Assembly: GCF_007830495.1 (NCBI RefSeq)
Contig: NZ_VLKW01000011.1
Span: forward strand, 124,001-188,000
Source: Pseudoduganella flava
GTDB lineage: Bacteria > Pseudomonadota > Gammaproteobacteria > Burkholderiales > Burkholderiaceae_D
Direction: 5' to 3'
Length of the DNA: 64,000 nucleotides
Shown here: piece after piece, positions 44,153-53,501 of the stretch
Layout: each line of letters opens with the position of its first letter
Numbering within the stretch: the first letter of the stretch is position 1
Position numbers and translations under genes: made by a program
The notes under the pieces: generated by a model
What the model was told of the DNA's origin: nothing
Database searches by the model: none
Seen by the model: only the letters and a program-made list of their open reading frames with translations

Positions 44153-45802
44153 ATGAAAGCCTGGTACAGCTTCGCACCCGTCCTGTTCACCGCGGCGGCC
44201 GGCCTCGCGTCGCATGCGGCGGCCGCCACGTATTACGTCGCACCGAACGGTAACGACAACGCACCTGGCACCCTGGCCGCGCCATGGAAGACGTTCGCGC
44301 AAGCGCAGGCCATCGCCGCGCCCGGCGACACCGTGTACTTCCGCGGCGGCACCTATGCGTACGCGGCGGGACTGAACGCGTGCGCGAGCCGTACTGACAC
44401 GGTCAACGCGATCACGCTGAACAAGAGCGGCCAGGAAGGCAAGCCGATACGCTACTGGGCCTATCCGGGCGAGAAGCCGCGCTTCGATTTCGCGCGGATG
44501 AAGGACGACTGCCGCGTGAAGGCTTTCAACGTGGTGGCCAGCTGGCTGCACCTGAAGGGCCTGGAGATCACGGGCGCGCCGCAGCAGCCGGGCAATACGC
44601 TGAACAACGAGTCGTGGGGCGTATGGGTGCGCGGCAGCCACAACGTGTTCGAGGCGCTGGACACGCACCACCACATGGGCCCCGGCTTCTTCCTCGCCGA
44701 CGGCAACAACAACCTCGTGCTGAACGTGGATTCGCACCACAACTACGATCCGTACAGCCGCAGCGGCGCAGGCCAGAACGCTGACGGCTTCGGCGCCCAC
44801 ATCCGCGCGAATCAGCCAGGCAACGTGTTCCGCGGCTGCCGCGCGTGGTCGAACACGGACGACGGCTTCGACCTGATCAACGCGCAGTCGAGCGTGCTGA
44901 TCGAGCATTCGTGGGCATGGCTGCACGGCTACCTGCCCGGCACGACGACGCCGATCGCCGCAGGCAACGGCAACGGCTTCAAGATCGGCGGCTTCGGCGG
45001 CGCCTGGGCCGCGGACGCGCCGGTGCACGTCACGCGGTTCAATGTCGCGCTCAACAACAAGGTCAACGGCTTCTACGCGAACCACCACCCGGTGGCCAGC
45101 CAGTTCCACAACAACACGGCCGTCAACAACCGTACGGGCTTCAACCTGCTGGGCGTGGACGAATCGGGTGCCGCGGTGGCGCGCGGCGTGGCGCGCAACA
45201 ACCTGGCCTACGGCGGCACGCCGGCCGCCAACGTCGACGGCGCGGACGTGGCCCGCAACAGCTGGAATCTGCCCGTGACGGTGAGCGCCGCCGACTTCCA
45301 GAGCGTCGCCACGACGGGCTGGGATGCGCCGCGGCTGCCGGACGGCAGCCTGCCCGAACTGCCGCACTTCCACCTGGCGCAGGGCAGCGACCTGGTCGAT
45401 GCCGGCGTCGACGTCGGCCTGCCGTACACCGGGGCGGCGCCGGACCTCGGTGCGTTCGAAGGCACGGCGCCGGTGCCGAAGTTCGCCGACGTGACGGCCA
45501 GCGTGCACATCGTGCGCACCGGCCTCGTGCTGGACCGCGTCACGCAACGCCAGCAAGGTACCGTGACGTTCACGAACACGGGCATCGAACCGCTGGCCGG
45601 CACGCTGTACCTGCGCCTCGATCACGTGACGGATGGCGTGACGCTCGCGAACGAGAGCGGCGCGCAGGGCGGCGCACCCGTGCTGGAACTGCCCGTCACC
45701 ACGCTGGCGCCGGGCGCAACGGCGACCGTGTCGACGGTGTTCGCCAACCCGGCCGGCAGCACCGTGGCGTACACCCCGAAGCTGTTCGCGGCCACGCCCT
45801 GA
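44153..45802 (+). CDS. Right-handed beta-helix protein, PL9-like polysaccharide lyase
   Basis: A 549-residue secreted protein with a Sec signal (cleavage near AAAATYY). The N-terminal ATYYVAPNGNDNAPGTLAAP is typical of PL9 and related lyases. A parallel beta-helix follows with stacked Asn/Asp turns, including AWSNTDDGFDLINAQ and NGNGFKIGGFGG, both close to PL9 signatures around the calcium and Lys catalytic site. The last about 110 residues form a beta-sandwich (KFADVTASVHIVRTG). PL9 enzymes cut pectate or rhamnogalacturonan by beta-elimination. AAGGAG precedes the ATG. Activity on pectin-like glycan is inference; other beta-helix hydrolases are possible. Confidence 0.82.
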   Translation: MKAWYSFAPVLFTAAAGLASHAAAATYYVAPNGNDNAPGTLAAPWKTFAQAQAIAAPGDTVYFRGGTYAYAAGLNACASRTDTVNAITLNKSGQEGKPIRYWAYPGEKPRFDFARMKDDCRVKAFNVVASWLHLKGLEITGAPQQPGNTLNNESWGVWVRGSHNVFEALDTHHHMGPGFFLADGNNNLVLNVDSHHNYDPYSRSGAGQNADGFGAHIRANQPGNVFRGCRAWSNTDDGFDLINAQSSVLIEHSWAWLHGYLPGTTTPIAAGNGNGFKIGGFGGAWAADAPVHVTRFNVALNNKVNGFYANHHPVASQFHNNTAVNNRTGFNLLGVDESGAAVARGVARNNLAYGGTPAANVDGADVARNSWNLPVTVSAADFQSVATTGWDAPRLPDGSLPELPHFHLAQGSDLVDAGVDVGLPYTGAAPDLGAFEGTAPVPKFADVTASVHIVRTGLVLDRVTQRQQGTVTFTNTGIEPLAGTLYLRLDHVTDGVTLANESGAQGGAPVLELPVTTLAPGATATVSTVFANPAGSTVAYTPKLFAATP

Positions 45803-45820
45803 CTGACGCCATCAGATCGC

Positions 45821-45863
45821 TCGCCATCCCATCGGTCGCCATCCCATCGCGCCATCCCATCGG
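45821..45863. repeat. Short tandem repeat between convergent genes
   Basis: The 15-base unit TCGCCATCCCATCGG occurs nearly three times in a row (45821, 45836 and partly 45851). It lies between the PL9-like gene and the hybrid kinase gene. Confidence 0.75.
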
Positions 45864-45869
45864 GTGCGC

Positions 45870-48800
45870 TCATGCCGCGCGTACGCGCAGCAACGTGGCG
45901 ACCAGATCGTCCTCGTCGATCGGCTTGGCGATGAAGTCGACCATGCCGGCCACCACGCAGGCGTCGCGCTCTTCCTGCGTGACGCCGGCTGTCATCGCGA
46001 CGATCGGCACCGTCAGGCGCAACGCGTCGCGGATCGCACGCGCCGCGGCCAGGCCGTCCATTTCCGGCATCTGCACGTCCATCAGCACGGCGTCGTAGCC
46101 ATCCGGCTGCCGGCCCAGCAGGTCCAGCGCTTCGCGGCCGTTGCCGGCCACGGTGACGGTGGCGCCGGCATAGTCGAGCAGCGCCATCGCCACGGTCTGG
46201 TTGATCGGGTTGTCCTCGGCCAGCAGCACGCGCAGGCCCGCTAGCGGCTGCGCCGCGCCCGCATCGCCGGCCGCCTGCGGCGCCGCGCCGGGCCGCCGCA
46301 CGTCCAGCACCGCGGCATGCAGCGCCGCCCGCGTGGCCGGCGCATGCACGATGGCGGTGGGGAAGGGCAGGAGCACGTCGCTGCCCGTCACGTCGAAGCC
46401 GGCAGCGATGCGGATCACGGCAAAGCCGGCGGGCAGATACGCCTGCCGCGCGGCCAGCGCCGCCAGGATGGGGCCGTGCCCGATGCCCGCGCCGACGATC
46501 GCCAGCGCATATGGGAGCGCCGCACCGGCGTCAAACAGTGCCGCCACGTGGGCCTCGTCCTGCGCCACGTGCAGGTGCCAGCCCCAATGCGCGCAGGCGT
46601 TGACGATGGACGCCGCCAGCGGCCCGTCCGCTTCGCACAGCAGCACCTGCAGGCCGCGGTGCGGCGGCGGCAGCGCGTAGCGGTCCGGCTGGCCCGCCGC
46701 CGGCAGCAACGGCACCGCCAGCGTGAACGTGCTGCCGGCGCCCGGCATGCTTTCCAGGGTCAGCGTGCCGCCCATCAGCTGGGCGAGGCTGCGCGCGATC
46801 GTCAGCCCCAGGCCGGTGCCGCCGAAGCGGCGCGTCGTCGACGCATCGGCCTGGGCGAACGCCGAGAACAGGCCCTTCTGCTGTTCCGGATCGATGCCGA
46901 TGCCGGTGTCCCGCACCGCCACGCACAGCGCCGGCGCGCCGTCCGCCAGGGTGCCCGGCGCGAAACGGCATTCGACCGAACCCTGTTCCGTGAACTTCAG
47001 CGCATTGCCGATCAGGTTCGTCAGCACCTGTTCGAGCCGCAGCGCATCCGCATTGACCGTCGCGGGCAGCGTGGGCGCCACGTCGACGAGCACGCGCAGC
47101 CGCCCGCCGCCGTTGACGGCCATCAGGCGCGCGCAGGCCAGCGCGATGTCGTCCAGCGGCACCGGCTCCGGGTGCAGCGTCGCCTTGCCCGCCTCGATCT
47201 TCGAGAAGTCGAGGATGTCGTTCAGCACCGCCAGCAGCGTTTCGCCGGAGCGGCGGATCATCCGTACCAGCTCGTGCTGTTCCTTGTCCAGGCGGCTGCG
47301 GTCGAGCAGGGCCGCGATGCCCAGCACCCCGTTCATCGGCGTGCGCAGCTCATGGCTCATGTTGGCGACGAACGCGCTCTTCGCGCGGCTCGCGCTCTGT
47401 GCGATCTCCACCGCGCGGCGCAACTGCTCCTCCGCTTCGCGGGCCGCCGTCACGTCGCGCACGATGAACGCGAAGCCCGTCAGCAGTCCGTCGCGCCGCA
47501 CGGCCGACAGCTGCAGTTCGCCCATGAAGCGGCTGCCGTCCTGGCGCACGAACGCCGTCACGGCCGTGGCGGCGCCCCGTTCCGTGGCCTCGGCCAGCAG
47601 CGCGCGGCCGCGCTCCGGTTCGGCCCACAGGTCCAGCGGCCGGCCCACCGTTTCGGCATCCGTATGGCCGAACAGGTTCGTCGCGCCGTCGTTCCACGCC
47701 TCGACGCGGCCGGCCACGTCGAGGAAGATGATGGCGTGGCTGCGCACGCTGGCGGTGAACAGCCGGAAGCGTTCCTCGCTCTGGCGCACGGCGCGCTGTT
47801 GGTGCTGCAGCTCACGCGTGATCTCCTTGGCGATGGCGACCGCGCGGGCCCGCGTCGACGCCAGGCCGCGAACGATCTCGAACAGCAGGAGGCTGATCAG
47901 CGATCCGAGGCCCAGCGTCAGCAGCGGGCTGCGCCGGTCGACGGTGGCTTCGAAGCTGGCGGTGGCCGTGAAATCCAGGCGCCAGCGGTTGCCGGCGGCG
48001 TCGATCGTCAGCGTGCGTTGCAGCGCGAGCGGCTTCACGTAGCGGGGCGCCGCGCGGGGCGATGGTGCGCTGTCGTAGATGGGCCGCCCGCCGGCGCCGC
48101 CGTGCAGGTCATGGATTCGCAGTGCGAAGGCACTGCCGTTGCCGAGCATGCTGCCGACCATGTCGCCGATGCGGAACGGGCTGTAGACGAAGCCCCGCAA
48201 TGCCGCCACGCGGCCGGCCGCCGTGCCCAGGTCCGCGCCCTGGCGATACACGGCACGAACATCAGGAAGCCCAGCTGGGCGGGGCGGTCGAGGTCCTGCA
48301 CGAGCGCCAGCGCCGCCGTGCTGCCGATGCCGCCGTGGGCGATGGCCGGTTCCAGCGCGGCGCGGCGCACCGGGTCGGACAGCAGGTTGAAGCCGATCGC
48401 GCGCTCGTTGCGGGCATTGACCGGCGCCAGGTAGGTGGCGACGACGGCCGGCCACGCGGCCGGCTCCGGCCAGATGTGGAAGCCGGGGCGTTCCATCCGC
48501 TGGCGCGCCAGGAACGCCGCCCGTTCATGTTCCGGCACCCACGTGGCGTAGCCCAGCCCCAGCGTGCCGGGGAACGCCTGCTCGAGATCGAAATCGCCGA
48601 CGTACGCGCGCCATTCGGCGGCGCTGACGTCGTCGGAGGCGTCGAAGAACGCCCGCCCGGCCGTCAGCATGCGCCGGTAGTTGCCGATCCGGTAATCCAT
48701 CTGCTGCCAGGCGTCGTTGACGACGGCGCGGAATTGTTCGACGATGCGCCGCTCCGACCACGCGGCGATGCCGTGCCATGCGGCCACCGTGATCGCCAGG

Positions 48801-49756
48801 CACAGGGCGAGCGTGACGACGGGCCAGCGCCCCGGCCGGCTGCCGTCCGTATCGCGGAAGTGGCCGGCGGCCGTATTCGTCAGCACCATGCCGGCGATCG
48901 CCAGCAGCGCCAGGTACATGTCCAGCGCCAGCAGCGAGTGGAACTGGTCGCGCGTGGCGAACGGCCCGTTGCCGGCCAGCGTGACCCAGACGGCGCCGCC
49001 GGCGGCCAGCGCCGCGACGGTCGTGCTGGCGATGGCGCCCTGCGCGAACGCGGCCCACAGCACCGGCACCAGCAGCAGGAACGGCGTCCACGCCGCCCAG
49101 GCGGGCGGCGACCAGCGGTAGATGGCGACCGTGGCGACGGCCGCGGCCAGCCACACTGCGCCATGCCCCAGCCAGTGCCGGCGCAGGCGGCGCAGCTCGG
49201 GCGCGGCGGTCCACGCGGCCAGCAGCGGCGTCACCAGCAGCATGGCCATCAGGTCGCCGAGCCACCACAGCGTGGCCACCTGCACCAGGTCGGCGGCGGC
49301 GACGATGTCGGCGGCCACCAGCGCGATGCCGCCGGCCGCGCCGCTGACGGCGGCAGCCACCGTCACGGCGAGCAGGTAGCCGTACACGACGAGGGGATTG
49401 TGGCGCCGCAGCGCGCGGCCGCAGTGGCGGATCAGCCAATACGCCAGGACGACGGCGAGCAGGTTGGCGATCGTGATCGCGCATGCCGCGGCGATCGCTC
49501 CCTGCGTCAGCCCGGCGCCGCGCGCCATCAGGTACAGGTTGACCAGCAGGCTGCCGGCCGCGATGGGGATCAGCATCTGCCGGCGCCAGCGCAGCAGGGC
49601 GGCCAGCGCGATGCCGGTGGGCAGCCACAGCGGGCTGCTGTTGCCGTTCGGTACCGCCAGCGCCAGGCAGGCCGCGGCGCCCAGCAGGTAGCCGGCCAGG
49701 CACAACAGCGCTTTGCCGGCGGCGGCGGCCGTCAGCGGCCCGGTGCGGATTTTCAT
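45870..49756 (-). pseudogene. Frameshifted MASE1-CHASE-PAS hybrid histidine kinase
   Basis: One gene read in two frames. The 5' part starts at ATG 49756 (GAGGGGGA upstream): an eight-helix MASE1 sensor (about residues 1-300) and a CHASE periplasmic domain, in frame to FLMFVP. The reading then breaks near 48251, and the next frame continues with VYRQGADLG. It goes on through the rest of CHASE, a helix, a PAS domain, HisKA (VANMSHELRTPMNGV), HATPase (GTGLGLTI), a degenerate receiver and a C-terminal receiver (VLMDVQMPEMDG, Lys in AKPID). CCGTG at the junction would restore one frame if it were CCGGTG, so one G is missing. It is either a real recent pseudogene, two independent products or a sequencing error. 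Confidence 0.88.
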
Positions 49757-49874
49757 GTGCGCGTCCCCCTCGCGCCCCGATCATGCCTCAGTTGGGTTGA
49801 AGGCGCGGCACGATTCGGCGCGCGTTGCGTGGTTGCGTGGCAACAAAAAATACCTATGAGAACGATTGCGGCGG

Positions 49875-49880
49875 TATAAT
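49875..49880 (+). promoter_or_regulatory. Possible -10 element for the diguanylate cyclase gene
   Basis: A perfect TATAAT lies 100 bases before the GTG start, in the only AT-rich part of this gap. No good -35 hexamer is present at 16-18 bases, so the promoter may need an activator. Confidence 0.35.
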
Positions 49881-49979
49881 CGGGCGACGCGGCAGCGCCC
49901 CACGCCCAAGGGCGCGCCGTCCACCTGGCCGATACCCCGCCGGACCCAAACCTGCGCCCGATGGCGCGTTGGAGTTTCC

Positions 49980-51644
49980 GTGTCCCCGGCCGTTGCCCAT
50001 TTCGCCAGTTTCAAGTTGAAGGTGTCCGCGCTCGTGATGGCGATGGTGCTGATCGCGGCCATCGCCGTGGGCGGACTGTCGCTGCTGATCGCCGAGGTGC
50101 AGATGCAGCGGATGACGGGCGCGCAGGAGCTGTCGGCACTGGCCGGCGCCGCCGCCTACATCGACAACGACCTGCACGCCAAGCAGCAGCTGCTGAAAAG
50201 CCTGGCCGAGGAAGCCCAGGTACGCAACCTGGGCCCGGCCGACGTGCAGGCGCTGCTGGAGGCGCATTCCACGCTGCGCGACGAATTCATCAACGTGGCG
50301 TCGTACGACGCGCACGGCGATCGCATCGCCAGCCTGCGCAACCGGCAGGACAAGGCGCTCAACGTATCCGGCCGGGCGTACTTCCAGCAGACGCTGGCGG
50401 GACGCGAAGGCATGATCTCGGAACCGTTCAAGAGCGGCCTGTCGGGCCGGCCGGCCGTCGCGCTGACGCAGCCGCTGGCCGATGCCAAGGGCGAGATCTA
50501 CGCCGTGCTGGTGGGCGGCATCGACCTGCTGCGGCCGTCGTTTGCCGCACAGATCGAGGCGCTGCGCAGCATCCCGCAAGGCTATCTGTTCATCGTCAGC
50601 GCCGACGGCACCGTCGTGCACCACCCGAACAAGGACCTGATCCTGACCCGCCCGGATCTGGAAGAGCGCCCGGCACTGCATGCGGCGCTGGCCGCGCCGG
50701 AGGGCTGGCGCGCCGACCTCGTCGACGACGGCCAGCCCGTGTTCGTCGCCTACAAGCGGCTGCGCCAGGTCGACTGGACGGTGGGCGTGTCGTCGCCGCT
50801 GCATGAGGCCTTCGCGCCGATGGCGGCCGTATGGATGAAGGGGATCGCCGCGGCGGCCGTGTTCACGGCGCTGGCCGGCGTGTTCGGCTGGGGTCTCGTG
50901 AAGGTGCTGATGGAGCCGCTGGACCGGTTGCAGAAGAGCGTGGAGGCGATCGATTCCGGCGCCACCGACATCGAGGCGCTGGACGTGCAGGACCGCGACG
51001 AGTTCGGCCTCCTCAGCCGCGCGCTGTATCGGCTGTCGCGCCACCGCCAGCAGGCCGAGGACGAGCTGCACCGGCTGGCCACGACGGACGTGCTGACGGG
51101 GACCTACAACCGCCGCATGTTCGACGACTTCCTGCCGGCGGCGCTGGCCCGTGCCCGCCGCGCCGGCGAGGCGCTGGCCGTCGCGTTCCTCGACGTGGAC
51201 AGCTTCAAGCACATCAACGACACCTACGGCCACGCGGTCGGCGACGCCGTGCTGGTGGAGTTCGCGCGCCGGCTGCAGGGCGCCGTGCGGCGCACGGACA
51301 CCGTGGCGCGGCTGGCCGGCGACGAATTCGTCATCGTCTACGAACAGCTGGGCGATGCGGACGAGGCCCACCAGCTGGGCGGCAAGCTGATGGCGGCGAT
51401 GGAGCGGCCGTTCCAGGCGGGCGGCGCGACGCTGCGCGTGACGGCCAGCGTCGGCATCGCCATCACGCGGCACCACGCCAGCGCGCAGGCCGTGATGCAA
51501 TCGGCCGACTACGCGCTGTACGGCGTGAAGGCGGCGGGGCGCGACGGCTATGCGGTGAACGTCGTCGGCACCGAGAAACTGGCCTGCGTGCGCGGGCGCG
51601 AGCAGGCCAGGGTGCGCCCGCGCGAAGAGGCGGTGCGCGCCTAG
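49980..51644 (+). CDS. dCache-GGDEF diguanylate cyclase
   Basis: A 554-residue inner-membrane protein that makes c-di-GMP. Helix 1 is at about residues 15-37, a periplasmic dCache sensor at about 40-275 (RAYFQQTLAGREGMISEPF), helix 2 at about 285-307, and a HAMP-like linker follows. The GGDEF domain has the active AGDEF variant (446-450). An RxxD inhibitory site (RRTD, 437-440) lies five residues before it, so product feedback is expected. I choose GTG 49980 because GGAG lies five bases upstream and it leaves a short N-terminus before helix 1. Such dCache domains bind amino acids or carboxylates; the ligand here is unknown. Confidence 0.9.
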   Translation: MSPAVAHFASFKLKVSALVMAMVLIAAIAVGGLSLLIAEVQMQRMTGAQELSALAGAAAYIDNDLHAKQQLLKSLAEEAQVRNLGPADVQALLEAHSTLRDEFINVASYDAHGDRIASLRNRQDKALNVSGRAYFQQTLAGREGMISEPFKSGLSGRPAVALTQPLADAKGEIYAVLVGGIDLLRPSFAAQIEALRSIPQGYLFIVSADGTVVHHPNKDLILTRPDLEERPALHAALAAPEGWRADLVDDGQPVFVAYKRLRQVDWTVGVSSPLHEAFAPMAAVWMKGIAAAAVFTALAGVFGWGLVKVLMEPLDRLQKSVEAIDSGATDIEALDVQDRDEFGLLSRALYRLSRHRQQAEDELHRLATTDVLTGTYNRRMFDDFLPAALARARRAGEALAVAFLDVDSFKHINDTYGHAVGDAVLVEFARRLQGAVRRTDTVARLAGDEFVIVYEQLGDADEAHQLGGKLMAAMERPFQAGGATLRVTASVGIAITRHHASAQAVMQSADYALYGVKAAGRDGYAVNVVGTEKLACVRGREQARVRPREEAVRA

Positions 51645-51654
51645 CCGCTGGGGC

Positions 51655-53160
51655 TCAGCGGCGCATGCGCAGCCGCGCGATGGCCGCCAGCGGCTTCTTC
51701 AGCGCGCGTACATCCGCACCCGTGCCGGCGCGCAGGTAGCCGCGCGCGTACGCGGCCTGGCGCGCCAGCTCGCCGTTCCCATGCTGCAGTTCCGGCAGCA
51801 GCCGCTCCGCCACGGCCACGTCGTTCATCAGCCCCAGCTGGTCCTGCAGCGCGGACAGGTTGGCGACATAGCGCTTGACGCTTTGTTTCGGCAGCAGGTC
51901 GCGGAAGAATTCCGCCGCATAGCGCGCCTTCTTCGCGGCGATGCGCACGCGATGGCGGGCCGGCGCATCGTCCGGATCGAGCTTGCCTATCCGTTGCGCA
52001 AGCCGCTTTTCCGCCTTGCGCAGCAGCGGCTGCGCGCCATCCGCGGCACTGGCCGTGAGCGCGCGTTGCGGAATGCCGTCCGCGCGCCACTGGCGCCCCT
52101 GCAGCCACGCGTTCAGGCGCAGCATCAGCTCGGTGAAGCGCGGCACGTGCAGCGTGTCCAGCATGTGCTTGTGCAGCCGGGCCGCCTTGGCGCGGGCGGC
52201 GTCGCGCAGCGCCGCCGTGTCGTTGCCGTCGATGCGGTCCAGCGTCGACGCGGCCAGCACGTCCCAGTCGCGCGTCGCGCCCAGTTCGCCCGCCAGCCAT
52301 TCCAGGCCGTCGGCGATGTCGGCCGGCGGCACAGTCAGCTCCTCGAACATGTCCAGCAGCGCGCGCAGGCGGCGCAGGCCCACCCGCATCTGGTGCAGGC
52401 TCTCCACGTCGCGCGCCAGCACGCCGGTCACGTTGGCCTCCATCTGGCGCAGGCAGTTCAGGCCGATGCACTGGAACGCATCTTCCAATGACATCGATTT
52501 CTTCAGCCGCACCCGCGCGGCCTTGATGGCCTGCGGCGTGGCCGGCTCGGACAGCGCGTAGCCGCGCGCGGCCTTGCTGTCGTTGGCCATCCGCAGCGGC
52601 ACGTCGTGGTGCAGCGCGAGCGCCAGGTCGAACAGCTGCGCGGGCGAGCCGCTTTTCAATTCCAGTTCCAGCTCCGCGATCGGGGTGTGTCGCTCGCCGC
52701 TGGCGATGTCGCCCGCATCGAGCGCGCACTCGACCTGTTCGCCGTCCGGCAGGCGGATGTCCCACGTGGTGCGCTGCGTGGTGTTGCGGAACACGGGCTG
52801 CAGCCGCGTCGCGATGTCGTCGGACGTGAGCGGCGCGGCCACCCGGGCCGGCTTGATCTGGCGTGCCAGCAGCGCCGGCTGCGGCGTCGCGTCGGGCAGC
52901 TCGCATTCCCATTCGCCGCGGCGATGCAGGCCGGGCGACGGGCCGTCGGCCGTCTTCACGGTCTGGATGAAGGTGCCGTCCTGCTCGCGCACGCGCAGGG
53001 TCAGGCCGTGCTTCCACAGTGCGTGTTCGGGCGTGTCGTAATAGGTGTCCGTGCGGCGGTGTTCGGTAGGGGCGCCCACCGCATGCTCGGCCAGGACCGG
53101 GTGCTGGCGCATGCGCTCGATGTCCGTCGGCGGGACTTGCAGTTTCAATTCGGTTTCCAT
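51655..53160 (-). CDS. CYTH-CHAD domain protein
   Basis: A 501-residue soluble protein. The N-terminal CYTH domain opens with the catalytic ExExK motif (METELK, residues 2-6) and includes YYDTPEHALWKHG and further acidic/basic residues of the triphosphate tunnel. The C-terminal half is a CHAD helical domain with conserved histidines and arginines (LHQMRVGLRRLRALL, HRVRIAAKKARYAAEFF). CHAD binds polyphosphate, and CYTH hydrolyses inorganic triphosphate, so a role in polyphosphate metabolism or granules is likely. It is convergent with the diguanylate cyclase gene, ten bases apart. Confidence 0.92.
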   Translation of the reverse strand: METELKLQVPPTDIERMRQHPVLAEHAVGAPTEHRRTDTYYDTPEHALWKHGLTLRVREQDGTFIQTVKTADGPSPGLHRRGEWECELPDATPQPALLARQIKPARVAAPLTSDDIATRLQPVFRNTTQRTTWDIRLPDGEQVECALDAGDIASGERHTPIAELELELKSGSPAQLFDLALALHHDVPLRMANDSKAARGYALSEPATPQAIKAARVRLKKSMSLEDAFQCIGLNCLRQMEANVTGVLARDVESLHQMRVGLRRLRALLDMFEELTVPPADIADGLEWLAGELGATRDWDVLAASTLDRIDGNDTAALRDAARAKAARLHKHMLDTLHVPRFTELMLRLNAWLQGRQWRADGIPQRALTASAADGAQPLLRKAEKRLAQRIGKLDPDDAPARHRVRIAAKKARYAAEFFRDLLPKQSVKRYVANLSALQDQLGLMNDVAVAERLLPELQHGNGELARQAAYARGYLRAGTGADVRALKKPLAAIARLRMRR

Positions 53161-53501
53161 GGTGTGCCTGGTTAGCTGAATGGTTAGCGATTCGGTTAGC
53201 GGATTGGTCACTATACGCCCGCGGCCGCGGCTTTTCGGTGGGCCAGGCCACTTAGCGGGCGACGCGAGTTTAAGCGCGGCTGACAAAACCTCTCGACATA
53301 CCGCCAACAGATGAGCGAGCAGGCAAGCGACAGGAACGCCGGGTGCAGACGACCCAACGCCGTCGCCCAGGCCTTTCGCGCGACTCCACGCCATAGCGTG
53401 CGATCCGGGCTGCGATGCCCGGCAGCGACCAGGCCCGCTAGACTCTCGGTCTTTGGAAAAAGAGCGCGAGCCGCAACCTTACCTTGCGGCGAGACGATCC
53501 G
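53161..53501. other. Intergenic region with 12-base-spaced GGTTAGC repeats
   Basis: These 341 bases upstream of the CYTH-CHAD gene hold no supported gene. GGTTAGC occurs three times at exact 12-base spacing (53170, 53182, 53194), 10-40 bases before that gene's start codon. The part next to the MscS gene shows no clear terminator. Confidence 0.55.

Noticed and set aside
43292..45625. A 777-codon minus-strand frame opposite the GntR and PL9-like genes
   Set aside because: No recognisable domain; both plus-strand genes have ribosome sites or signature motifs and explain the DNA.
46317..48434. A 705-codon plus-strand frame opposite the hybrid kinase
   Set aside because: Arg/Gln/His-rich shadow of the kinase and receiver domains; no domain of its own.
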